Source of the DNA: Campylobacterales bacterium
GTDB lineage: Bacteria > Campylobacterota > Campylobacteria > Campylobacterales > JACAEZ01
Assembly: GCA_013388565.1 (NCBI GenBank)
Contig: JACAEZ010000139.1
Span: 1 to 11,751 of the forward strand
Direction: 5' to 3'
Length of the DNA: 11,751 bases
Both the position numbers and the translations under genes were made by a program. The notes beneath the pieces were generated by a model. The model was not told the origin of the DNA, did not search any database, and worked only from the letters and a program-made list of their open reading frames with translations. Positions 1-6,513 of this stretch are shown piece by piece. The first letter of the stretch is position 1. Every line of letters begins with the position of its first letter.

Positions 1-2
1 AT

Positions 3-308
3 ATAAAGCTTCAAGATAAAAGACACCATTTGATAGAAAAACCGCAAAAGTTTGCATTAAAACCTGATATTGTGATGAACAAAGATGATAAAGTCATAAG
101 AATAGCAGACACAAAATGGAAAATCATTCATGAAGATAAAGATATAAATCAAGCTGATTTGTATCAAATGTATGCTTATGGTAAAAAATATAATATCAAT
201 CAACTATATCTTATCTATCCAAAAGATGGCGAAAACCAAACAAAGTTTAAATTTAAATATGATGATAACTTGAGATTAAAGGTTTGCTATTTTGATTTGG
301 AAAGATAA
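3..308 (+). CDS. mcrC: McrC-type 5-methylcytosine restriction subunit, C-terminal part (cut by window edge)
   Basis: The frame is already open at the left edge, so this is the last ~101 residues of a longer protein. The visible part carries a PD-(D/E)XK nuclease core: KFALKPDIV supplies the first acidic residue and IADTKWK supplies the D-x-K pair, followed by the QADLYQMYAYGKKY helix that is characteristic of McrC. In the family, McrC is the nuclease partner of the McrB GTPase and together they cleave DNA containing modified cytosine. McrB would be expected upstream, outside the window. A TTG at 30 could be mistaken for a start, but the conserved LQDK segment lies in frame before it, so it is internal. 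The gene ends 50 bases before the next CDS. Family assignment rests on motif recognition and is fairly firm; whether the whole system is intact cannot be seen. Confidence 0.85.
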   Translation: MKLQDKRHHLIEKPQKFALKPDIVMNKDDKVIRIADTKWKIIHEDKDINQADLYQMYAYGKKYNINQLYLIYPKDGENQTKFKFKYDDNLRLKVCYFDLER

Positions 309-358
309 TTGAAAGAAATTAAATTTAGTTCACAAAATAAAAATTGAAAGATAACATC

Positions 359-1366
359 ATGACACAAAACAAAGCGATAAAACCACACTTTTCGCATATC
401 TATATAGAGTCAAAAGCAAGAAATTATCCTCTAACAGATGAAATTTTAAAAAAGTTGCCAAATGCAAAAATTATAGAGATAAACCACTACAAGGATATTT
501 TTAGTAGGTACAATCAAAATAGAGCTATTCAAGCAAACTCAAAAAAGCTAATATTGGCGGTAAAAGAGACAAACTTTTTATACAGTGCTAGTAAGCTTAT
601 CCAAACACAAGAGCAAAAACACTTTTTTTATACACCAACAGTGCTAAATTGCTTTTATGATTGTGAATATTGCTTTTTAAACGGTTTTTATAAAAGTGCA
701 AATATCGTAGTTTTTGTAAATGTAGAGGATTTTTTTGGCTCTATTGATGAGAAAATCAAAGAACTTCATGAAAAGATTTTTGTATCAATCTCTTACGATA
801 CTGACCTTTTAGCCATTGACAACATCTTAAATATCTCTTCAAAATGGATAAATTTTGCAAAAGAGAGAGACTTCTTTTTAGAAATTAGAACAAAAAGTGT
901 AAATATAAAAGAGGTTTTAAATTCAAATCCAAACGAAAATATACTTATAAGCTTTACACTCTCACCAAATGAAGTAGTAACGAGTCATGAACAAAAAACT
1001 CCATCTTTGAAAAATCGAATAAAAGCGATAAATGAAGTGTTGCAAACTAATGCAAAGGTATCAATTGCGATAGACCCGATTATTTATGTGGAAAATTTTG
1101 AAATAGTTTATGAAGAGTTTTTGGATTATATTCATGAACAAATTGATTTTTCAAAAGTGGAGTCGTTTATCGTTGGAGTTTTTAGAATGAGTAGCGAACA
1201 GTTGAAAAGTATTAAAAAACTAAACCAGCCAAGCAAACTTTTATACTATCCATTTGAAACTATAAATCAAGTTAGTAGCTACAAACAACCACTTTCAAAC
1301 TTCATGATTGATTTTGTAACGAAAAAGCTTGAAAGTTTTGGGGTGAGAAAGATTTATTTAACTTAG
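359..1366 (+). CDS. Spore photoproduct lyase-like radical SAM protein without the catalytic cysteine
   Basis: A 335-residue radical SAM protein. C98-x3-C102-x2-C105 (NCFYDCEYC) binds the 4Fe-4S cluster. The N-terminal HIYIESKARNYPLTDEI, the FVNVEDFF stretch after the cluster, DTDLLAID, RTKSVN and the closing IYLT all line up, from memory, with Bacillus SplB, and overall length is close to it (about 340). SplB repairs the spore photoproduct thymine dimer and needs a cysteine at position 141 as hydrogen donor. Here the matching FVSISYDTD segment has Ser or Tyr instead, and the three cluster cysteines are the only cysteines in the protein. The host is not expected to sporulate. The true reaction is therefore unknown; DNA repair is possible but not shown. 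ATG 359 is chosen over TTG 344 because GAAAG lies 8 bases ahead of it and nothing like a ribosome site precedes the TTG. Confidence 0.8.
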   Translation: MTQNKAIKPHFSHIYIESKARNYPLTDEILKKLPNAKIIEINHYKDIFSRYNQNRAIQANSKKLILAVKETNFLYSASKLIQTQEQKHFFYTPTVLNCFYDCEYCFLNGFYKSANIVVFVNVEDFFGSIDEKIKELHEKIFVSISYDTDLLAIDNILNISSKWINFAKERDFFLEIRTKSVNIKEVLNSNPNENILISFTLSPNEVVTSHEQKTPSLKNRIKAINEVLQTNAKVSIAIDPIIYVENFEIVYEEFLDYIHEQIDFSKVESFIVGVFRMSSEQLKSIKKLNQPSKLLYYPFETINQVSSYKQPLSNFMIDFVTKKLESFGVRKIYLT

Positions 1367-1383
1367 AAATAACAAGCACCAAA

Positions 1384-1421
1384 TATGCTAAAATTTTAAA
1401 CCACTAACCAAAAAAAGGAAA
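1384..1421 (+). promoter_or_regulatory. Possible -10 box and ribosome site for the rpn gene
   Basis: TATGCTAAAAT at 1384-1394 resembles the extended -10 element that AT-rich Campylobacterota use, and AGGAAA at 1416-1421 gives a good Shine-Dalgarno site 5 bases before ATG 1427. No -35 hexamer is evident, which is usual in this group. The ribosome site is convincing; the -10 is a guess from composition. Confidence 0.3.
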
Positions 1422-1426
1422 CCCAA

Positions 1427-2358
1427 ATGGCAAAACAACTAATAAGCCTAGACTGGGCAATAAAAAAAGCTACTAAGAAGTAAAGCAAACTTTGGAATAC
1501 TAGAGGAATTTTTAAGCGAACTACTATACGAAGACATAAAAATAGAAGAAATACTAGAAAGTGAGTCAAACCAAGAGATAATAGAAGACAAATACAACAG
1601 AGTAGATTTAAAAGTAAAAAAATGATAAAGATGAAATAATAATCATAGAACTACAATATGCAACAGAATACGACTACCTACAAAGAATACTATACGGAAC
1701 ATCAAAACTCATAACAGAACACATAAAACTAAAAGAAGACTACAGCACAGTAGTAAAAGTAATATCAGTAAACATACTATACTTTGATTTAGGAATAGGC
1801 AAAGACTACATATATAAAGGCACAACAACATTCAAAGGACTACATAACCATGACGAACTCCAACTAAACGAAAAACAAAAAGAGCTATACAAAAAAGAGA
1901 CAATAGAAAAAATATATCCAGAGTACTACCTAATAAAAGTAAAAAACTTTAACAACATAGCAAAAGACACACTAGACGAATGGATATACTTCCTAAAAAA
2001 CGAAGAGATAAAAGATGAATTCAGTGCAAAAGGGATAAAAGAGGCAAAAGAGAAACTAGACATCATGAAACTCCCCCTAGAAAAACAACAAGCATACAAA
2101 CAATACATAAAAGACCTAATGTACCAAAACAGCCTAATAAACTCAAACTATGGAGCTGGTAAGATAGAGGGGCTGAAAGAGGGTATGGAGAGAGGCATGG
2201 AGATGGGTATGGAAGCTGGGATTGAGGTTGGTGAGAGACAGGCTAAAGTTGAGATTGCTAGAAATTTGCTAAAACAAAATGTTGATATAAATATTATCTC
2301 TATTTCAACAAATTTAAGTGTTGATGAGATAAAAAGTATAACAACAATAAAAGCTTAA
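1427..2358 (+). pseudogene. rpn: Rpn family recombination-promoting nuclease (PD-(D/E)XK 'transposase'), split by two frameshifts
   Basis: Three reading frames join into one 309-residue protein if one base is removed at each of two A7 tracts. Frame one starts at ATG 1427 (MAKQLISLDWAIKK) and stops at 1481. Frame two (LLRSKANFGILEEF) runs to the TGA at 1623. Frame three runs unbroken from there to the TAA at 2356. The rebuilt protein has the Rpn/PDDEXK_2 signature: D60 in NRVDLKV, then E74-x-Q76 in IIIELQ, then YDYLQRILYG. It ends with G-x-E-x repeats (about residues 246-265) and a short helical C-terminal domain (IARNLLKQNVDI...LSVDEIKSI). Rpn proteins are DNA nucleases linked to RecA-independent recombination and, in E. 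coli, to anti-phage defence. Codons in the first ~240 residues favour C- and A-ending forms (CTA, ATA, TAC, AAC), then change abruptly. It may be a dead gene, a phase-variable one, or intact but misassembled at homopolymers. Confidence 0.85.
2197..2358 (+). other. Possible intragenic small ORF inside rpn (RpnS-like)
   Basis: An in-frame ATG at 2197 is preceded by GGAG at 2187-2190 with a 6-base spacer, a much better ribosome site than most genes in this window have. Initiation there would give a 53-residue protein made only of the C-terminal repeat and helical domain. Known E. coli Rpn loci make such a short C-terminal product from an internal start, and it counteracts the full-length nuclease. 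Other in-frame ATGs at 2065, 2185, 2203 and 2209 are alternatives. This C-terminal part lies downstream of both frameshifts and is intact. Expression is inference only. Confidence 0.25.
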
Positions 2359-2384
2359 AAAAATTTACATTTAAAGATAAAACG

Positions 2385-3122
2385 ATGAAACTAAAAAAAA
2401 TTGCAATTGGCTGTTTATTGAGTTTATTAATGTTGCCTTCATGTAGCATTTCAAAAGATGATTATCATTCAAAACCAGATAATAGATATGACTATCATGA
2501 CAAACATCAAAATAGTAGATATGACAAACCAAACAAGTATCATGATAATAAATACACTCATCATGATAGATATGATAAACACTACTATCCAAAGGTAAAT
2601 TATCACACTTCCAACTACCATACATCTTATAAAATAAAACATCATAAACCAATCTCGTCTATTGTAGGCATTAGTGTAGTTGTTGGCTCAATGGCTTATA
2701 TATTTTCAGATGGATACTTTTATAGACCATATAATGGTGGATATGTAATAGCCCAACCGCCAATAGGTGCTATTGTTCCATCACTGCCATATTATGGATA
2801 TACAACTATGCTAATTGGTGGGCGAAAATTTTACTATTATGAAAATATCTATTATGTGTGGGACGATTATTATAGAGGTTATAAAGTTGTTGAGTCTCCT
2901 TATATTGAAGCTCAATTGCCATCACTTCCAACATTGCCCGAACCAGCTCCAGCACAAACAAATAGTGAATACAAAGCAGGTGACATTGTCACAAAATTAC
3001 CAAATGGTGCAGTTGCTGTACAAATAGATGGGAAGCAATATTATAAATATGGTGAGGTTTATTTTTTGCCATCTGCACAAAAAGATGGCATTGTTTATAT
3101 TGTTGTAAATGTTAAAAGATAA
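2385..3122 (+). CDS. His/Tyr-rich lipoprotein with two DUF6515-like repeats
   Basis: A 245-residue predicted lipoprotein. Residues 1-20 form a signal peptide with a charged start (MKLKK), a hydrophobic core and a lipobox LPSC ending at C20; Pro at -2 is uncommon. Residues about 25-88 are extremely rich in His, Tyr, Asp and Lys (DYHDKHQNSRYDK and similar), followed by a hydrophobic Gly/Val segment. Two related C-terminal repeats follow, each of the form G-x-IV-x2-LP, then IGGRKFYYY or IDGKQYYKY, then Y-x-VV (about residues 125-170 and 195-243). This repeat style is that of DUF6515-type envelope proteins, whose function I do not know. The His-rich stretch suggests metal binding, which is inference. 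The ribosome site is weak. The gene follows the broken rpn by 26 bases and has its own hairpin at the stop codon, so it probably stands alone. Confidence 0.75.
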   Translation: MKLKKIAIGCLLSLLMLPSCSISKDDYHSKPDNRYDYHDKHQNSRYDKPNKYHDNKYTHHDRYDKHYYPKVNYHTSNYHTSYKIKHHKPISSIVGISVVVGSMAYIFSDGYFYRPYNGGYVIAQPPIGAIVPSLPYYGYTTMLIGGRKFYYYENIYYVWDDYYRGYKVVESPYIEAQLPSLPTLPEPAPAQTNSEYKAGDIVTKLPNGAVAVQIDGKQYYKYGEVYFLPSAQKDGIVYIVVNVKR

Positions 3123-3138
3123 ACCTATTTTATCTTTT
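3114..3138 (+). terminator. Perfect 10-bp hairpin across the lipoprotein stop codon
   Basis: AAAAGATAAA (3114-3123) and TTTATCTTTT (3129-3138) are exact reverse complements separated by the 5-base loop CCTAT. The TAA stop codon at 3120-3122 lies inside the left arm, and the right arm ends in four T. It is AT-only apart from one pair, so it is a weak terminator, but position and symmetry suggest it ends the lipoprotein transcript. Confidence 0.45.
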
Positions 3139-3168
3139 CAAACGATTTTTTATACTCTTTGAAAGAGT

Positions 3169-3476
3169 TTGAATGATTTTGAACTCTTAAATCAATCAAA
3201 TGAACCCTGCTATGGACATGACATTATAGGAAAGAGATTTAGAGAGATTATAAAACAAAGCGGTGTGAAAGAGGGATCATTGTATAATTTAAGACATACT
3301 TTTGCTTCACAGATAATAAGCCAAGTGGCAGATGTTGTTTGGGTCTCTAATATGCTCAGGACTAAAATGTTTCAATTACACTCTAAACATATACAAAATT
3401 TATCAAAGAAGATGATGAAGTAAGAATAAGAAATTTTGAAAAAATGGGCACGATTATTGGCACTTTCTCCCAATGA
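3169..3476 (+). pseudogene. Tyrosine recombinase (phage-type integrase), decayed C-terminal remnant
   Basis: Only the last ~100 residues of an integrase remain, in three frames. The first (to about 3357) carries NEPCYGHDIIGKRFREIIK and SLYNLRHTFASQ, where RHTFA is the R-H-x-x-A box of the catalytic domain, then VADVVWVSNML. After a +1 shift near 3358 the second frame gives GLKCFNYTLNIYK, which holds the likely catalytic Tyr. After another indel near 3395 the third frame gives FIKEDDEVRIRNFEKMGTII and stops at 3474-3476. The N-terminal DNA-binding domain and the first catalytic Arg are absent, and stops close the frame upstream. It cannot be functional. It sits between accessory genes on the left and housekeeping genes on the right, as expected for the trace of an old integrated element. 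Confidence 0.8.
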
Positions 3477-3483
3477 GAAGTGC
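3460..3483 (+). repeat. Hairpin at the end of the integrase remnant
   Basis: GCACTT-T-CTC pairs with GAG-AAGTGC around a CCAAT loop, giving nine pairs with a single bulged T. It overlaps the integrase remnant stop codon at 3474-3476. No T-run follows, so it is not a typical terminator; it could be a leftover end structure of the inserted element or chance. Confidence 0.3.
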
Positions 3484-3499
3484 TAAAGCCCTACAAATT

Positions 3500-3504
3500 G
3501 GGAG
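3500..3504 (+). promoter_or_regulatory. Shine-Dalgarno site that fixes the YbgC start at GTG 3512
   Basis: GGGAG lies 7 bases before GTG 3512. The alternative ATG at 3473 in the same frame would add 13 residues unlike the family, overlaps the integrase remnant stop and hairpin, and has no ribosome site of its own. Confidence 0.65.
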
Positions 3505-3511
3505 TTATAAG

Positions 3512-3886
3512 GTGCAAATACGAGTCTATTACGAAGATACAGATTGTGGTGGTATTGTTTATCATACAAATTATTTGAAATATTGTGAGAGGGCTAGAAG
3601 TGAGCTTTTTTTTCAAAATGGTGTAATGCCTTTTTTAGATAGTAGTGGCTTTGTTGTTGCTAATATATGTGCTAAGTTTTTGAAATCTGCTAAATTGGGT
3701 GATTTGTTGGATGTTGAGACAGTGGCTATTGAGATAAAAAATAGTTATGTTGTATTAAATCAAAAGATATTAAATAAATATGAACTATTATTTGAGATGG
3801 ATGTGCGATTGGCTTATATTGTTTGCGAGAAGCCTTCAAAGATACCTGATGATTTTAAAACTATTTTTAAGGAACTTCATGTATAA
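3512..3886 (+). CDS. ybgC: YbgC family acyl-CoA thioesterase (hot-dog fold)
   Basis: A 124-residue single-domain hot-dog thioesterase. The start VRVYYEDTD-type motif appears as IRVYYEDTDCGG (residues 3-14), followed by VYHTNYLKYCERAR; the Asp of DTD with the Gly and His that follow forms the active site in this family. YbgC proteins hydrolyse acyl-CoA esters and in several proteobacteria act near phospholipid or Tol-Pal functions; the Helicobacter homologue prefers long-chain acyl-CoA. There are no tol-pal genes here. Length matches the family (about 130) once the GTG start with its GGGAG site is used. It is the first gene of a three-gene operon, and its last 8 bases overlap the methyltransferase start, which implies translational coupling. 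Substrate chain length cannot be read from the sequence. Confidence 0.85.
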   Translation: MQIRVYYEDTDCGGIVYHTNYLKYCERARSELFFQNGVMPFLDSSGFVVANICAKFLKSAKLGDLLDVETVAIEIKNSYVVLNQKILNKYELLFEMDVRLAYIVCEKPSKIPDDFKTIFKELHV

Positions 3887-4637
3887 CACTACTGAATTTT
3901 GGGATAAAAAAGCGGATAGTTATCCTTTGTTTGATGATATTGAGATGAAAAAAGATGTGTTGCAGATATTAGAGTTGATTGGTGAAAGATTTGATTTTTC
4001 AAATAGAGATATTTTAGATATTGGGTGTGGTACTGGCTCTTTTGCTTTGTATTTGGCTCAAATTTCAAATAGTGTGTTTGGTATAGATTTTTCTAAAAAT
4101 ATGCTTTCAAAATTAGAGCTGTGTGCTAAAAAACTTAATATTTCAAATATTAATACTTTTCAAGGTACTTGGGAGGGGTATTATAATTCAAATAGTTTTT
4201 ATAAAATGTTTGATTTTGTGTTGGCTTGTATGACTCCTGCTGTATCGACTATTGAACATTTTAAGGCTATGTGTGATAGTTCTAAAGAGATGTGTGTTTA
4301 TGTTGGTTGGGCTGGAAAGAGGGAAAATTTGCTGTTTAAAGAGATTTTCAAGCTTCATGATAGCTTATATCAACAAAATGTAAATCAAGCTTTTAGGTGT
4401 GTTGAGATTATCAACTCTTTTAAATATGAGACAACTTTTCATCAATTTGATACTAGTTGGAATAGTAGTTACTCTTTGGAAAATGCCATTCATGAAGCTA
4501 CTTTGCATTTAAATATGGCAGGTGTTATTCCAAATGTTGAACTTATAAAAGAGTATATTCATGATAATGCAAAAGACAATATAATAACATCTAAAACTGT
4601 AGCTACAAAAGGTGTGGTTATTTGGAATACAAATTAA
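3879..4637 (+). CDS. Class I SAM-dependent methyltransferase, substrate unknown
   Basis: A 252-residue Rossmann-fold methyltransferase. Motif I is DILDIGCGTG (residues 44-53) for SAM binding; VFGIDFS places the acidic residue D70 at the end of strand 2; FDFVLACMTPA is the motif IV region. The start MYNTTEFWDKKADSY is typical of small-molecule or RNA methyltransferases of the UbiE-like shape, but nothing identifies the substrate. ATG 3879 is chosen because AAGGA lies 5 bases before it; an in-frame ATG at 3780 would only read the YbgC gene in the wrong frame. It overlaps ybgC by 8 bases and ends 9 bases before the PP-loop sulfurtransferase, so the three are co-transcribed. A role in RNA modification beside the sulfurtransferase is a guess from context. 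Confidence 0.75.
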   Translation: MYNTTEFWDKKADSYPLFDDIEMKKDVLQILELIGERFDFSNRDILDIGCGTGSFALYLAQISNSVFGIDFSKNMLSKLELCAKKLNISNINTFQGTWEGYYNSNSFYKMFDFVLACMTPAVSTIEHFKAMCDSSKEMCVYVGWAGKRENLLFKEIFKLHDSLYQQNVNQAFRCVEIINSFKYETTFHQFDTSWNSSYSLENAIHEATLHLNMAGVIPNVELIKEYIHDNAKDNIITSKTVATKGVVIWNTN

Positions 4638-4646
4638 AGGAATTTT

Positions 4647-5630
4647 TTGAAAGCATTGGCACTATTTAGTGGGGGTCTTGATAGTTTATTGGCTATAAAG
4701 TTGATTACAAATCAAGGAGTTGATGTAGTTGCTCTTCATTTTGATATTGGTTTTGGTGGATACAACTCAAAGTTGGATTATCTTGAAAATGCAATAAAAC
4801 AAGTTGGTGCAACTGTAGAGGTTATTGATATTAGAGAAAAGTTTATTCAAGAGGTGTTAAATGAACCTAAATTTGGGTTTGGTAAAAATTTAAATCCTTG
4901 TATTGATTGTCATGCTAATATGATTAAGATTGCTATATCTTTGATGGAAAAATTTGGGGCTAGTTTTATTATAACAGGTGAGGTGCTTGGTCAGCGACCT
5001 ATGAGTCAAAGAAAAGAGGCTTTAAATCATGTATTAAAATTGAGTGAAGCTGATGATTTGGTGACTAGACCTCTTTGTGCAAAACTGCAAAAACCATCAC
5101 TTGCTGAAAAGATGGGTTGGATTGATAGGGAAAAGTTGCTTGATATATCTGGTAGAGGTAGAAGCAGACAATTGCAACTTGCAAAAGAGTTTGGAATAGA
5201 CTATTTTGAATCACCTAGTGGTGGTTGTTTATTGACTGATGTTTTGTTTAGTCAAAGGTTAAAAGAGCATTTGGATAATGAAAAATTTATAGTTGAAGAT
5301 ATAGAGTTACTAAAAGTTGGCAGACATTTGAGACTTCCAGAAAAATCAAAACTCATTATTGGCAGACATGCTGAAGATAATGAAAAATTAGAGCAAATTG
5401 AAAATGCTAAATATATAAAAATTTATTTAAAAGATATAGTTGGTCCTTTAAGTGTTATATCTAGTAGTGCTTCTAAAGATGAGATTGATTTAGCTATGAA
5501 GTTGATACTTTCATACACAAAAGCACAAAAAGGTGAACATTATAAGTTGAGTGTAAATGGTGATATTTTTGAGTGTGAGGCAGTATTTGATAAAAGTGAA
5601 GCTAGAAAATATTTTGTTATAGATGTATAA
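4647..5630 (+). CDS. PP-loop MnmA/ThiI-like sulfurtransferase with NFACT-R-like C-terminal domain
   Basis: A 327-residue protein. The N-terminal PP-loop ATPase has SGGLDS at residues 8-13, which binds ATP to adenylate a substrate. NPCIDC gives C85 and C88, and SPSGGCLLTD gives C194; C85 and C194 match the cysteine pair that carries sulfur in MnmA-type tRNA thiolases. The C-terminal part (about 220-320) has LKVGRHLRLP, IIGRHAEDNEKL and IVGPLSV, resembling the NFACT-R RNA-binding domain, which is known to be fused to such thiolases. The likely job is thiolation of an RNA base, but which base is unknown. It is not MnmA itself: the tRNA-binding middle domain is missing. The start is TTG 4647, supported by AAAGGA five bases upstream. 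It is last in the ybgC operon. Family is clear; exact reaction is inference. Confidence 0.8.
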   Translation: MKALALFSGGLDSLLAIKLITNQGVDVVALHFDIGFGGYNSKLDYLENAIKQVGATVEVIDIREKFIQEVLNEPKFGFGKNLNPCIDCHANMIKIAISLMEKFGASFIITGEVLGQRPMSQRKEALNHVLKLSEADDLVTRPLCAKLQKPSLAEKMGWIDREKLLDISGRGRSRQLQLAKEFGIDYFESPSGGCLLTDVLFSQRLKEHLDNEKFIVEDIELLKVGRHLRLPEKSKLIIGRHAEDNEKLEQIENAKYIKIYLKDIVGPLSVISSSASKDEIDLAMKLILSYTKAQKGEHYKLSVNGDIFECEAVFDKSEARKYFVIDV

Positions 5631-5647
5631 AGGTTAATTAAACCTTT
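5629..5647. terminator. Bidirectional hairpin between convergent genes
   Basis: AAAGGTT (5629-5635) and AACCTTT (5641-5647) are exact complements around loop AATTA. The hairpin overlaps the + strand stop (5628-5630) and the - strand stop (5634-5636), which are only 3 bases apart. No long T-run follows on either side, so efficiency is uncertain, but its place between two converging operons makes a shared terminator likely. Confidence 0.5.
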
Positions 5648-6503
5648 CTCTATAACTGCATTTTTGGCAAAGTTCTTCTGTAAGTGTGTTGTTTTTAAAA
5701 CCATTTAATATAGTTTTTGATTTTTGGTTGTTTAAAATATTTTTTAAACTATCAAATTTTATATCTCCTAACTTTATAATACCATCTTTATCTAGGCAAC
5801 ATGGAACTACAATGCCATTTGATAATATTCCACAATGGCTTTTTAATCCGTGGCAAGTTCCATTTTTTGATACAAATTTGTTATTTAGAGATGGCCATGA
5901 GAAGTAGTTATCAAAGTGTAAAAATATTTTTTTAGCAACTCTTAAATTTTTTGGCTTAGTTTTATATATTAACTCACTATCTATATCGAGATTAAAAAAT
6001 TCAGATACATTTTTAAATACATGATTGTTAAATTCAAATGAGCTAAACTCATCATCTAAATTCCAAATTCTAAGATTTATAAATATGTTTTTATCATTTT
6101 TTAATATATATTCACAAAATTCAAATATAACAGTTAAATAGTTATGTAATGGGATGTTGAAACTGTTTGCATTAAAACTATTGATTGAAAAATTTATCTG
6201 TTTTATAGCTTCATGACAAAGTAGTTCAAATATTTTTTGATTTAACAAATTTCCAGCAGTTGTAATATGAACTTTTAGATTTGAAGTATAGCTAATATCA
6301 AGATACTCTTTTAAATTTGAGATACTCAATGGGTCGCCTAAAATGTGATATGTTATATCATCTGTTAGCTCTTTTGCTTCAATATTTACTTTTTTAAATA
6401 GTTCTAGTGGCATTATCTCATATTTTCTAATAGGTTCTGGACAAAATGAGCATTTAAGAGAGCAGATATTTGAAATTTCTATATATATCTTTTTAAGTTT
6501 CAT
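5634..6503 (-). CDS. Radical SAM protein with SPASM-like C-terminal cluster domain
   Basis: A 289-residue radical SAM enzyme. C14-x3-C18-x2-C21 (ICSLKCSFC) binds the SAM-cleaving 4Fe-4S cluster; LGDPLSI follows in the position of the GGEP motif; the C-terminal region has C217, C224, C235, C236, C279 and C282 (CHGLKSHC, VPCC, CQKC), the pattern of a SPASM domain with extra clusters. Such enzymes modify ribosomal peptides or proteins, or make cofactors. No precursor peptide gene is visible next to it, so the substrate is unknown. It starts 10 bases after the ThiD2 gene and appears to be last in the BI-1 operon, although its own ribosome site is poor. Codon use is like its neighbours, with no sign of recent transfer. 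The family is certain, the function is not. Confidence 0.8.
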   Translation of the reverse strand: MKLKKIYIEISNICSLKCSFCPEPIRKYEIMPLELFKKVNIEAKELTDDITYHILGDPLSISNLKEYLDISYTSNLKVHITTAGNLLNQKIFELLCHEAIKQINFSINSFNANSFNIPLHNYLTVIFEFCEYILKNDKNIFINLRIWNLDDEFSSFEFNNHVFKNVSEFFNLDIDSELIYKTKPKNLRVAKKIFLHFDNYFSWPSLNNKFVSKNGTCHGLKSHCGILSNGIVVPCCLDKDGIIKLGDIKFDSLKNILNNQKSKTILNGFKNNTLTEELCQKCSYRERFN

Positions 6504-6513
6504 AAAGTGATGG

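Noticed and set aside
1462..1483. Programmed -1 ribosomal frameshift at the A7 tract in rpn
   Set aside because: The A AAA AAA heptamer is there, but a -1 shift leads to a stop within three codons; restoring the gene needs +1 or loss of one A.
1926..2108. 60-residue open frame on the - strand within rpn
   Set aside because: It is antisense to the rpn coding frame, has low-complexity Ser/Phe sequence and no ribosome site.
2371..2652. 93-residue open frame on the - strand over the lipoprotein
   Set aside because: Its His/Tyr/Asp/Cys-rich content mirrors the repeat-like codons of the real lipoprotein gene on the other strand.
3142..3172. TCAAAC...GTTTGA with inner ACTCT...AGAGT as a terminator
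   Set aside because: The arms are short, the inner pairing leaves unpaired spacers, and no T-run follows.
3473..3511. Upstream ATG as start of ybgC
   Set aside because: The added 13 residues do not fit the family, the ATG lies in the integrase remnant's end and hairpin, and GTG 3512 has a good GGGAG site.
3780..3878. Longer N-terminus for the methyltransferase
   Set aside because: This stretch is coding for YbgC in another frame; ATG 3879 has AAGGA at the right distance and gives a normal methyltransferase start.
5634..6503. Ribosomal peptide (RiPP) biosynthesis cluster around the radical SAM gene
   Set aside because: No precursor, transporter or peptidase gene is nearby; neighbours are BI-1 and ThiD2.
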